DNA of 56,522 nt, from assembly GCA_002418775.1 (NCBI GenBank), contig DIEU01000024.1, positions 1-56,522 on the forward strand, in the 5' to 3' direction. This stretch comes from Firmicutes bacterium UBA5766 (GTDB taxonomy: Bacteria; Bacillota; Desulfotomaculia; Desulfotomaculales; Nap2-2B). The position numbers were made by a program, and so were the translations under genes. Shown piece by piece: positions 24,706-33,197 of this stretch; within the stretch, counting starts at the first letter, position 1, and each line of letters opens with the position of its first letter. The notes under the pieces were generated by a model that was given only the letters and a program-made list of their open reading frames with translations, had not been told where the DNA came from and made no database searches.

Positions 24706-27183
24706 TCAAGTTCGTCCATTCACTATTTCGTCTATCTTTTTAACATACATATCTGCCAGAGACTCAGCTATTTCCATAGACGCTCCTTCGCTAAAGACCC
24801 TGCAAACCGGCTCTTCCGGATCGGGAAGCACCAAAGCCCACCCGTCATCGTGAAATATCTTTACACCGTCTAACAGCTGCGTCTCCTGATCTGTATCAGT
24901 CAATACGCGAATTACGCGCCCCTTAGCTTCCCATGGCACTGAGATTTCCTTTTTACTGACAAAATACGAGGGGATCTCATCGACAAGTTCTCCAAGAGAA
25001 AGTCTCTGCTGTAAAGCAAAATTAATAATTCCCAATAGGGCGCCCAAGGCATCAAAACTTAATAAAAACTGTGACAACCCGTTGTATTTTATGCCGCCCC
25101 GATCTTGATCGAGGACTTTTTCGATCAAATCCCGAACGGCGGTCTTGGTTCTGATAACCCTGCCGTTATACTGCATGGCCAGGTTTTCAACAACCCGCGG
25201 CGCAGTAACAGGTACGAATACAGGGCCGCTTTGCGATTTCAGGATGATCAATGCCGATAAAACAATAAGCATATTATCCTGGATCAACCTGCCGCGTTCG
25301 TCGATGAGGACAAGCTGATCAGCGTCCGGATCAATCATTACCCCCCCCCATGCTCCTTCATCGCAAACCATGCATGAAACAGCGGGCAGCTTCTCAATAC
25401 ATTTTTCCCAACCCAACATTGCGCCGCCAGGTCCGGAGAGGTTTAAATCTTTAAATGCAACATTTAAGGATTCACACAATGGAGTAATATACTTTTGCAG
25501 GTTATTCTGATCATAGGCCAAAACCAGGTTGAGGCCTGATTTGCGGATCAACCCGATATCTATTCCTTTAAGTAATTCCTGCAGATAAAGATCTGATATT
25601 TCCCAGGCATAATTTCTAAACCGGACGTGAGCCATATCCACTCTGGGAAAATCATCACGGAAAAGTACATTTTCTATTTTTCTTTCAAGCCCCCTTGAAA
25701 TATTTCCGCCTTTTGCGTTAAAAAAGATAATTGATACATGTTCCGGATTTCTCTGAGATACTTTGATATGCACACCCCCGTCAAGACCGAGGTTTGAAAC
25801 TGCAAACCGGTGTAAAGGTGTAATTGCAGTTCCCAGATCGTAAACAACCGCGCCCGTTGATTGCATACCGCTGGCCAGTGCTTCCTTTAACATTTGCGCG
25901 GGCGGATAATTGTCAGCGCTTACTGCAACACGTGATTCCGCCCCCAATACTGTACAAAATGCGGCGCCCAGACGGCAGGCCAGCTCTGCGGTAACCTCAA
26001 TATTGAACATCCCTGTGACTCCCTCTAAGCCAAAAAGCTTTCTTGACCAACAGGCGCCCCAAATAAGGCTGTTATTTACAATACTGCCGGCTTCTGTCTG
26101 TTTATTAGGCCAGATTTTAACTTCAGGCCTTACTATACTTCGTTCCTGAAGGACCGAATCGCTGCCTACGACAGCCCCTTCGTACACTTCCGAATTCGAT
26201 CTTACTTGTACCCTGCTGCATAAAACTGCGCCCCTTAATGCCGTTCCCGGTCCAAGGTATACATTATTCCACAGAACACTTTGTTTAACCGAAGCTTTTT
26301 CCTGAATAAGGCAGCCGTCACCGATTGTCGTGTAAGGCGAAATCTTAACTCCGGCTCCGATACAGCAACTGTTTCCAATCAACAGCGGCCCTTCAAGATT
26401 GCATTCCGCATGAAGGTCGACACCCTCACCTATCCAAATTCCGGGTTTAACCTGTCTGGCTGAAATAACTGTATTAACTTTTCCGGCTAAAACATCATAA
26501 TGCGCTTGTATATATTGCTGAATATTGCCTATATCACACCAGTATCCAGGCAGCACAACTCCGAAAATGGGTTTTTTATCCCGGAGAAGAGCGGGGAAGA
26601 GATCCTGGCTGAAGTCAAACGATCGATTACCCGGTATATAGTCCAGGACTTCCGGTTCCAATATATAAATCCCGGTATTTACTGTATCACTGAATACTTC
26701 TCCCCAGGCGGGCTTTTCCAGAAACCTGGTAATTGTCCCGTCCTGTTTTGTGATTACAACCCCGTACTCCAAAGGGCATCCCACCCGGGTGAGGACCAGC
26801 GTTGCAATTGCTCCACGCCTGCGGTGAAAATCCACAGCCTCTGATAAGTCCAGGTCGGTAAGCCCATCGCCGCTGATGACTAGAAAAGTCTCGTCAAGAA
26901 AGGTCTGGGCGTTTTTTACACTTCCCGCCGTGCCCAGCGGGATTTCTTCGATAAAATACTGCAAACTAACACCTTGTTCGGAACCGTTTCCAAAATAACT
27001 GCGGATAAATTCAGGCTTATACTGAAGTGTAACACCAATGTTGCAGAGCCCGTGCTTCTTGAGAAGTTCCACGATATGAAACATTACCGGCCGGTTGACT
27101 ACCGGCGCCATCGGCTTTGGCCGTCCACAGGTTATGGGACGCAGACGTGAACCTTCACCACCCGCCATTATAATAGCCTTCAT
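24706..27183 (-). CDS. Sugar-1-phosphate nucleotidyltransferase / phosphohexomutase-like fusion
   Basis: This 825-residue protein has three parts. Residues 1-235 are a nucleotidyltransferase (MAGGEGSRLRPITCGRPKPM, then SGDGLTDLD). Residues 245-360 are left-handed beta-helix repeats. Residues 390-825 form a phosphohexomutase-like region. The family makes GDP-mannose or ADP/NDP-glucose from sugar phosphate. The mutase half looks degenerate: the phosphoserine loop reads KVSQRNP around Ser476 instead of TASHNP. The metal loop is DPDADQ (Asp618, 620, 622 kept) instead of DGDADR, and no GExSGH sugar-binding loop is seen. Start ATG lies 10 nt after GGAGG. Adjacent glucan genes suggest it supplies a nucleotide sugar for the GT4 enzyme; the nucleotide is not decided. 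Confidence 0.85.
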   Translation of the reverse strand: MKAIIMAGGEGSRLRPITCGRPKPMAPVVNRPVMFHIVELLKKHGLCNIGVTLQYKPEFIRSYFGNGSEQGVSLQYFIEEIPLGTAGSVKNAQTFLDETFLVISGDGLTDLDLSEAVDFHRRRGAIATLVLTRVGCPLEYGVVITKQDGTITRFLEKPAWGEVFSDTVNTGIYILEPEVLDYIPGNRSFDFSQDLFPALLRDKKPIFGVVLPGYWCDIGNIQQYIQAHYDVLAGKVNTVISARQVKPGIWIGEGVDLHAECNLEGPLLIGNSCCIGAGVKISPYTTIGDGCLIQEKASVKQSVLWNNVYLGPGTALRGAVLCSRVQVRSNSEVYEGAVVGSDSVLQERSIVRPEVKIWPNKQTEAGSIVNNSLIWGACWSRKLFGLEGVTGMFNIEVTAELACRLGAAFCTVLGAESRVAVSADNYPPAQMLKEALASGMQSTGAVVYDLGTAITPLHRFAVSNLGLDGGVHIKVSQRNPEHVSIIFFNAKGGNISRGLERKIENVLFRDDFPRVDMAHVRFRNYAWEISDLYLQELLKGIDIGLIRKSGLNLVLAYDQNNLQKYITPLCESLNVAFKDLNLSGPGGAMLGWEKCIEKLPAVSCMVCDEGAWGGVMIDPDADQLVLIDERGRLIQDNMLIVLSALIILKSQSGPVFVPVTAPRVVENLAMQYNGRVIRTKTAVRDLIEKVLDQDRGGIKYNGLSQFLLSFDALGALLGIINFALQQRLSLGELVDEIPSYFVSKKEISVPWEAKGRVIRVLTDTDQETQLLDGVKIFHDDGWALVLPDPEEPVCRVFSEGASMEIAESLADMYVKKIDEIVNGRT

Positions 27184-27331
27184 TTAAGCACCTCCGGGGT
27201 CAGGCTTGACTTATTATGAAAATTGACTTATTAGAGAAACCGTTTAAGGCATTGTCCTCCATTCGCTGATGAAATTTCATCTACTGCTGGCGCTTCGTTA
27301 ACATCTTGAATGTCTAAAACAGAAATTTTGA

Positions 27332-28579
27332 TCAGGCGCGTACCAAAAGCCTGCTCATACGGCCAAGAAAATGTCTTGGCTGTCCTGTCTCTTCACGCCA
27401 GGGTGTATTCCTGTACTCGTTAAAAACTTCCCGATATACCTGACGTGTTTGTAAAGCTATTTGCTGCCAGTTGAACTCTTTCTGCACCTTTCTGAAGGCG
27501 TTGAAACGCAGTTCATCCCTTAAACGGGCATCCTGCAGCAGGCGCACAATTGCTTCAGCCAGGGAACCCTTATCACCCGGGTTGGCCAGAAGACCGTCAA
27601 AACCATGTTCAATAATTTCTGACAGACCACCGGTATTTGAAACAACCACCGGCGTTTTTGCAGCCATTCCCTCCAGCGCGACTATACCGAACGGCTCATA
27701 CAAACTCGGAAATACCGCCACGTCTGCCCAGTTATAAAGGTAATTGCGCACTTCATCATTAATATAGCCGGTAAAATAAATCCTGTGGGAGATCCCCAAA
27801 AAGTTAGCTTGACTGCGCAGTTCCATTTCATAAGGGCCCTTGCCGGCAATAACAAATTTTGTTTTTGGACATTGTTCAATAATTCGCGGTATCGCGTCCA
27901 GTAATACCTGCACTCCCTTTTCACGTACCAGACGTCCAACATAAAAAACTATCTGTTCATCCTCGGCCGCGTACATATTGCGTTCCGCCCTTATTTTCTT
28001 CACATTGAATCTCTCCGGCACAACACCATTTACAATTATTCTTAACTTATCTTCCGGCGCCTGGAAGACGAAGCGGACTTCATTCTTCATAAATCTGCTG
28101 CAGCAGATCACACGCCATGCTTCGTAGGCCTGCCACCACTCAACACTGCTGATATATCGCTGGATATTATTGTGCAGACCATGGTTACGCCCGTATTCGG
28201 TCGCATGGATTGTAGTTACCAGAGGCAGATGATAGGCATGTTTTAACACTCGCGCAGCGTATGCAACCAGCCAGTCGTGAGCGTGAATTATATTTACCAA
28301 TTCCAGCTCATTCAACAAAGGAACAGCTTTCTCCAGCATAGCCATGTTTAACTGCATAACCCAGGTAACAAAATCATTTGAAGGCAGATGGTAAGGAAAT
28401 ACACGGTGCACATGGACGCCATTTACATTTTCAAATTCCTTCATCCCCTGGTCCCCGCAGGTAACCAAATGAACTTCCTCTCCAAGAGAAACTAAAGCGG
28501 CGGTTAAGTCATAAACATGAGGAGCTATTCCTCCCACTGCCTTTGGTGGAAATTCCCAGGACAGCATAATAATTTTCAT
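27332..28579 (-). CDS. GT4-family glycosyltransferase, glycogen-synthase-like
   Basis: This 415-residue protein has two Rossmann domains of the GT-B fold. The N-terminus MLSWEFPPKAVGGIAPHV carries the acceptor-site glycine loop of glycogen/starch and maltose-1-phosphate synthases. The C-terminal half has VGRLVREKGV and the donor-site EX7E motif in PSLYEPFGIVALEGM. It would extend an alpha-glucan from a nucleotide sugar in the cytoplasm. It lies 150 nt upstream of the nucleotidyltransferase gene on the same strand, and the branching enzyme is just beyond. Together they make a glycogen-type pathway. Substrate is inferred; other GT4 roles cannot be excluded. Confidence 0.85.
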   Translation of the reverse strand: MKIIMLSWEFPPKAVGGIAPHVYDLTAALVSLGEEVHLVTCGDQGMKEFENVNGVHVHRVFPYHLPSNDFVTWVMQLNMAMLEKAVPLLNELELVNIIHAHDWLVAYAARVLKHAYHLPLVTTIHATEYGRNHGLHNNIQRYISSVEWWQAYEAWRVICCSRFMKNEVRFVFQAPEDKLRIIVNGVVPERFNVKKIRAERNMYAAEDEQIVFYVGRLVREKGVQVLLDAIPRIIEQCPKTKFVIAGKGPYEMELRSQANFLGISHRIYFTGYINDEVRNYLYNWADVAVFPSLYEPFGIVALEGMAAKTPVVVSNTGGLSEIIEHGFDGLLANPGDKGSLAEAIVRLLQDARLRDELRFNAFRKVQKEFNWQQIALQTRQVYREVFNEYRNTPWREETGQPRHFLGRMSRLLVRA

Positions 28580-28673
28580 AATCTAGAATCCTCCGGAAAC
28601 TATTTAGCTTTAAAATACCTTTTCAATTTTTAAGTTTATTATTTTTGATTTCTGGATTTTTTATACAAAAAAA

Positions 28674-28703
28674 GGAACTGCCCAAAACTTTTTGGACAGT
28701 TCC
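28674..28703 (-). terminator. Terminator of the NifV-like/aconitase/dehydrogenase operon
   Basis: GGAACTGTCCAAAA and TTTTGGGCAGTTCC form a 14-position stem with one G-T pair on the minus strand. It is followed by TTTTTTT. It ends the four-gene operon about 60 nt past the dehydrogenase stop. Confidence 0.88.
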
Positions 28704-28763
28704 CAAAACTGGCAACTTGTAACTATTAAGTGAACCCGGCAGGCACGTTTTTATTGAATGCTT

Positions 28764-29768
28764 TTATTTCATTTTATCTATTATAGCGTCAGCCATTTCA
28801 CTTGTTGATGCGCTCCCGTGAAGGTCATATGTTAAATGCGCAGCTTCAACAAGCGCCTCTTCAACTGCTTTTGTTACCCGTCCTGCGGCGTCATTTTCCC
28901 CAATATGCTTGAGCATCATAATACCGGAAAGAATAATCGCTAGCGGGTTTACCCGGTTAAAACCCGCATGCTTCGGCGCACTACCGTGCACCGGTTCGAA
29001 CACCGCAGCGTCGAAGCCAATGTTTGCGCCCGGAGCAACACCCAGGCCGCCGACAAGTCCAGCGCAAAGATCGCTGACAATATCACCGTAAAGATTGGGA
29101 GTAAGCAGAACATCATAATTCTCAGGCGTCTGCACGAGTTTCATACACATTGCGTCAACAATCATTTCGTCAAACTCAATCTCCGGGTAATCCTTACGCA
29201 CTTCCCTTGCGCATTCTAAAAACAGGCCGTCGGTAAATTTCATGATATTAGCTTTATGTACAACTGTAACTTTCTTACGGCTTTCTCTTTTGGCCATCTC
29301 AAAGGCGTGGCGGGCTATCCGTTCCGAGGCCTCTCTTGTAATAATTTTAATGCTTTCGGCGGCATTTTTGCCTACCATGTGCTCAATACCCGCATATAAA
29401 TCCTCGGTATTCTCCCTTACCACAATCAGATCAATATGCTCGTAACGGCTCGAAATACCCGGCAAACTCCTTGCAGGTCTTATATTAGCATAAAGGTTAA
29501 GTTCCTGACGCAAGGCCACATTGATACTGCGGAAACCAGTTCCTATCGGTGTTGTAAGGGGGCCTTTTAAGGCCACCCGGTTTCGCCTGATTGATTCAAG
29601 CACATGTTCCGGCAGAGGTGTGCCGTATTCACCGATAACTCCTGCTCCCGCCTGAACAATTTCCCATTGTATATCTACGCCGGTAGCCTCAATTACCCTG
29701 CGGGCAGCCTCGGCTATTTCAGGACCTATACCGTCTCCCGGAATCAAAGTAATTTCGTGTTGAGCCAC
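28764..29768 (-). CDS. Isocitrate-type beta-decarboxylating dehydrogenase
   Basis: This 334-residue enzyme oxidises and decarboxylates a 2-hydroxyacid such as isocitrate. It has catalytic Tyr in VVRENTEDLYAGIE, Lys in HKANIMKFTDG and metal Asp in LLTPNLYGDIVSDLCAG. The substrate helix is TGFRSINVALRQELNLY with Ser81, Asn83 and Arg87. This Ser-x-Asn pattern marks isocitrate dehydrogenases, whereas isopropylmalate and homoisocitrate enzymes carry other residues there. At the cofactor loop it has GSAPKHAG, closer to the NADP type (Lys-Tyr) than the NAD type (Asp-Ile), but mixed. It is last in an operon after a synthase and two aconitase-family subunits, so product is probably 2-oxoglutarate. Confidence 0.85.
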   Translation of the reverse strand: MAQHEITLIPGDGIGPEIAEAARRVIEATGVDIQWEIVQAGAGVIGEYGTPLPEHVLESIRRNRVALKGPLTTPIGTGFRSINVALRQELNLYANIRPARSLPGISSRYEHIDLIVVRENTEDLYAGIEHMVGKNAAESIKIITREASERIARHAFEMAKRESRKKVTVVHKANIMKFTDGLFLECAREVRKDYPEIEFDEMIVDAMCMKLVQTPENYDVLLTPNLYGDIVSDLCAGLVGGLGVAPGANIGFDAAVFEPVHGSAPKHAGFNRVNPLAIILSGIMMLKHIGENDAAGRVTKAVEEALVEAAHLTYDLHGSASTSEMADAIIDKMK

Positions 29769-29799
29769 TTCAATGCCTCCAGCTATTTATTTATCTCTT

Positions 29800-30300
29800 C
29801 TATTCAAAATTAAAACCGCCATACTTTTTAAAATGGGCGCTCAAACCACCGTCGTTTAAGATTTTAATCATCACACCTGGAAGCGGTTTGATGGAAATGG
29901 AAACGCCGCTGCTTTTATTTTTAACAAAACCATGGGAAAGGTCGACTTCCAAAACATCACCTTCACCAATCAGATCAGTATCGCATTCAACAACCGGCAA
30001 GCCTGTGTTAATTGCATTGCGGTAGAAGATTCTGGCGAAAGATTTGGCCAGAACGGCGCTGATCTTAGCATATTTTACAACCAGTGGCGCCTGTTCCCGT
30101 GATGAACCGCAGCCGAAGTTGGTCCCGGCTACTATAAAATCTCCGGGCGTTACTTTATTGCTGAAATCGGGATCCAAATCCTCCATAACATGACTGGCCA
30201 GTTCAACCATGTTAAGTGTTTTAAATTTATATTTCCCTGAAATTATATAGTCAGTGTTGATATCGTTGCCGAACTTATGCGCATTGCCCTCAAAGAACAT
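29800..30300 (-). CDS. Aconitase-family small subunit (LeuD/AksE-like)
   Basis: This 166-residue swivel domain has INTDYIISGKY near the N-terminus, the FGCGSSREQAP loop near residue 70 and the KSFARIFYRNAINTGLP helix. It pairs with the large subunit encoded 9 nt upstream to make the active dehydratase. The substrate-specificity loop reads YKFKTLNMVEL, which is not the clear YLRT of isopropylmalate enzymes. The family covers isopropylmalate, homoaconitate, citramalate and aconitate substrates. Given the isocitrate-type dehydrogenase next door, citrate/isocitrate is plausible. That choice is inference. Confidence 0.85.
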   Translation of the reverse strand: MFFEGNAHKFGNDINTDYIISGKYKFKTLNMVELASHVMEDLDPDFSNKVTPGDFIVAGTNFGCGSSREQAPLVVKYAKISAVLAKSFARIFYRNAINTGLPVVECDTDLIGEGDVLEVDLSHGFVKNKSSGVSISIKPLPGVMIKILNDGGLSAHFKKYGGFNFE

Positions 30301-30309
30301 TTAAGTCAC

Positions 30310-31566
30310 CTACTTTAAAAATTCTCTTGGATCGGTAATTCGTCCAGTAATTGCAGAAGCTGCGGCCGTTGCCGGGGAGCCCAAATAAATAAAAGCTTTT
30401 GAATTTCCCATCCGCCCCTTAAAGTTTCTGTTGGCGGTTGAAATAACGACCTCGCCGTCGGAGGGCACGCCATTATGGGTTCCGACGCATGGGCCGCAAC
30501 CGGGTGTCACAAAAGCAGCTCCGCTTTCGATCAACGTTTCAGCAATTCCTTCTTTTATCGCATCCAGCATTATTTTCCTTGAAGCCGGAGCTATAATGAG
30601 CCGGACATCTTTATTGCATTTCCGGCCTTTTAAAATTCCGGCGGCGATTCGCAAATCCTCCAGACGGCCGTTCGTACAGGTTCCTATAACAACCTGGTGG
30701 ATTACTGTATCTGACACTTCCCCGACCGGGCAGACGTTATCAACGGTGTGCGGCTTGGCCACATACGGCTCAAGTTTACTCACGTCATACTCTTCAATTC
30801 TGAAGTACCTGGCGTCCGGATCCGGCTCCACAGGCTGATATTTCTTATTTGTAAAACTCTCCAGCCACGAAAAAGTTTTTTCGTCTGCTGCCATCAGACC
30901 TGCTTTAGCGCCCATTTCAACCGCCATGTTGGATATAGTAAAGCGGGCGTCCTGGGAAAGAGCTGAAATAGCCTGCCCTGTATACTCTACCGATAGGTAA
31001 GTTGCGCCATCTGCAGTTATCTGGCCTGTTAAAAATAATACTAAATCTTTTGAATACACACCTGGAGGAAGTTCTCCATGACAGATTATTTTCAAAGTGT
31101 CGGGCGCCTTAAACCACATTCGCCCTGAGATTAGAGCGGCGGCCAAATCCGTTGAACCAACGCCTGTTGAAAAAGCGTTTAAGGCGCCATATGTGCAGGT
31201 ATGTGAATCAGCGCCGATAACCAGCGAACCGGGTCCCACAGCGCCTGTTTCCGGTACAAGCTGGTGGCAGACTCCCTCCCCGACATCGCAGGTATATATT
31301 CCCTTTTGCCGGGCAAAGTCTCTCATCAATTTATGAAGTTCTGATACGCCCTCGTTCGGGCTGGGAGCATTATGATCAATCACAAAAATAACTTTTGCGG
31401 GATCGAAAATCTTTTCACCCCCCATTTCCTGAAAAGCCTTGATTGTCAAGGGGGAGGTACCATCCTGACCCATAATATAATCTACTTCCGCTACAACAAG
31501 ATCATTTGCATATACCTGGGAATTACTGTGTGAAGAAAGAATTTTTTCAATAATTGTTTGACCCAA
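30310..31566 (-). CDS. Aconitase-family large subunit (LeuC/AksD-like)
   Basis: This 418-residue [4Fe-4S] dehydratase subunit is of the short archaeal/bacterial LeuC2-HacA class. Cluster cysteines are in VIGTCTNGRLEDL and in TPGCGPCVGTHNG. NRNFKGRMG near the C-terminus and FVIDHNAPSP near residue 60 are family motifs. It starts 8 nt after the NifV-like synthase and precedes the small subunit by 9 nt. The class isomerises isopropylmalate, homocitrate or related acids. The neighbouring genes do not encode isopropylmalate synthase (LeuA) but a NifV-type synthase, so homocitrate or citrate is the likelier substrate. Confidence 0.88.
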   Translation of the reverse strand: MGQTIIEKILSSHSNSQVYANDLVVAEVDYIMGQDGTSPLTIKAFQEMGGEKIFDPAKVIFVIDHNAPSPNEGVSELHKLMRDFARQKGIYTCDVGEGVCHQLVPETGAVGPGSLVIGADSHTCTYGALNAFSTGVGSTDLAAALISGRMWFKAPDTLKIICHGELPPGVYSKDLVLFLTGQITADGATYLSVEYTGQAISALSQDARFTISNMAVEMGAKAGLMAADEKTFSWLESFTNKKYQPVEPDPDARYFRIEEYDVSKLEPYVAKPHTVDNVCPVGEVSDTVIHQVVIGTCTNGRLEDLRIAAGILKGRKCNKDVRLIIAPASRKIMLDAIKEGIAETLIESGAAFVTPGCGPCVGTHNGVPSDGEVVISTANRNFKGRMGNSKAFIYLGSPATAAASAITGRITDPREFLK

Positions 31567-31574
31567 CTTTATAC

Positions 31575-32702
31575 CTACTCTCCAAAATAATCTTCATATA
31601 TATACATTAATTCTTTATCGAACAGGGGGCGTTTTAAAGAAACACAATATGACCTGACTTTGGCAAGAAGTTCCTGTGCCTTAAATTCACTAAGGTGAAT
31701 ACCGTATTCAGCAAATTTAGCCTTCAGAGCCGCTGTGCCCGAATGCTTCCCAATCACAATCTGACGCTGCAAACCGACCTCTTCCGGGTGGAAGGCCTCA
31801 TAAGTCTTGGGATTCTTCATCATTCCATCCGCATGAATACCTGACTCGTGGGCAAACATATTGGTACCCACGATAGCTTTCCAGGAAGGAAGTTCCCTTC
31901 CCGACGCACGGGAGACATAATCAGATACCTCATGCAACATCTCTGTTTTAAAACTTAAATCCATTTTCAGGATGTGCCTTAAGGCCATCACTACTTCTTC
32001 CAATGCTGCATTGCCGGCCCGTTCTCCAAGGCCGTTGACGGTTACACCAACGTAGTTTGCGCCTGCCTTCACACCGGCAAGAGTATTTGCCGTTGCCATA
32101 CCAAAGTCATCGTGTGTATGCATTTCAATTTCTATTTGAGCTTTTTCAATTATTGTTGAAACGCGTTCAAATGTTGTAAACGGATCAAGTATTCCAACCG
32201 TATCGCAGTAGCGCAAACGATCCGCGCCGGCTTCCTTGGCTGTCTTTGCATATTGGATTAAAAAATCCATATCCGTGCGGGAAGCGTCCTCGGCGTTTGC
32301 GGAAACGTACATTCCATGCTTTTTGGCAAACTCTACGGCTTTAACCATTTTTTCCAGAACCCACTCGCGGCTTGCCTGCAATTTATACTTGATATGAATA
32401 TCTGACGTAGAGATTGAAATAGCCACAGCATCTACGCCGCATTCCAGAGAAGCTTCGATATCGCTGATTACCGGCCTGTTCCAAGCCATAATGCTTGCCT
32501 TTAATCCAGCCCTGCAAATATTGGTTATCGCTTCCTTCTCATCGCCACCCATGACAGGTACGCCGGCTTCAATCTGGTGCACACCCATCTCGTCTAAAAA
32601 ACGGGCAATTCTTATCTTTTCCCGGTTAGCAAAAACAACGCCGGCAGTTTGTTCACCATCACGCAAAGTGGTGTCAACAATAAAAATTTTTTTCTCGCTC
32701 AT
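31575..32702 (-). CDS. NifV-like homocitrate/Re-citrate synthase family protein
   Basis: This 375-residue DRE-TIM metallolyase condenses acetyl-CoA with a 2-oxoacid. It has the opening FIVDTTLRDGEQTAGV, the metal ligands in EMHTHDDFGMATANTLAG and the VNGLGERAGNAALEE motif. KHSGTAALKAKF near the C-terminus is typical of NifV. No LeuA-type regulatory domain is present. Known relatives are homocitrate synthase (2-oxoglutarate acceptor) and the Re-citrate synthase of Clostridium kluyveri (oxaloacetate acceptor). No nif genes occur in the window, and the downstream genes are aconitase-like and isocitrate-type. A citrate-forming role is therefore attractive, but sequence cannot settle it. It is the first gene of the operon. 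Confidence 0.85.
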   Translation of the reverse strand: MSEKKIFIVDTTLRDGEQTAGVVFANREKIRIARFLDEMGVHQIEAGVPVMGGDEKEAITNICRAGLKASIMAWNRPVISDIEASLECGVDAVAISISTSDIHIKYKLQASREWVLEKMVKAVEFAKKHGMYVSANAEDASRTDMDFLIQYAKTAKEAGADRLRYCDTVGILDPFTTFERVSTIIEKAQIEIEMHTHDDFGMATANTLAGVKAGANYVGVTVNGLGERAGNAALEEVVMALRHILKMDLSFKTEMLHEVSDYVSRASGRELPSWKAIVGTNMFAHESGIHADGMMKNPKTYEAFHPEEVGLQRQIVIGKHSGTAALKAKFAEYGIHLSEFKAQELLAKVRSYCVSLKRPLFDKELMYIYEDYFGE

Positions 32703-32823
32703 TACAATTCACCTCTTTTTTTAGGTCAAGATCTTTTTCGCTTAAAAATATACCATGAAAACAGTCAGCTGAGAAGTTGTTTAACTATTAAATATTGTAT
32801 ACATTAAACTAATTACCCTTACC

Positions 32824-33195
32824 CTAACTCTGTATTAATGAGGATTGTCTTCTAATTTCCACCCCCATATATTCGTAAGAACCTTCCAATCCTGTGTTAA
32901 TCTTTTTGATCCTGACCACTACTTCCAGAACAGAAAAGTCTTTCAGAATAACGCTTGAGATCTCCTCGGCCGCCGCCTCAAGAAGGTTATAAGACCGGCA
33001 GGTCATCTTTTCTTTAACAATCCCGAAGACACGGCTATAATCAACAGTAAGGGAAATGTCGTCTTCACGGCCGGCCTTTTGAAGGTCAAGATATAATTCA
33101 ATATCTACCACAAAATGCCCTCCCAGTTCCCTTTCCCTGGGTAATACCCCGTGATAGCCGTAAAATCTCATTCCTTTAAGGATAACCCGATCCAT
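32824..33195 (-). CDS. folB: Dihydroneopterin aldolase
   Basis: This 123-residue enzyme cleaves dihydroneopterin to 6-hydroxymethyl-dihydropterin in folate synthesis. It shows the family opening ILKGMRFYGYHGVLPRE and the DYSRVFGIVKE segment. ATG at 33195 lies 3 nt after the folP stop, with GAGG at 10 nt, so it is coupled to folP. A TTG at 33204 overlapping folP is a weaker start. There is no folK immediately downstream, unlike in Bacillus. Confidence 0.92.
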   Translation of the reverse strand: MDRVILKGMRFYGYHGVLPRERELGGHFVVDIELYLDLQKAGREDDISLTVDYSRVFGIVKEKMTCRSYNLLEAAAEEISSVILKDFSVLEVVVRIKKINTGLEGSYEYMGVEIRRQSSLIQS

Positions 33196-33197
33196 AA

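Noticed and set aside
26500..26844. 114-codon rightward frame opposite the nucleotidyltransferase fusion
   Set aside because: It is the complement of conserved beta-helix repeats and has no start signal.
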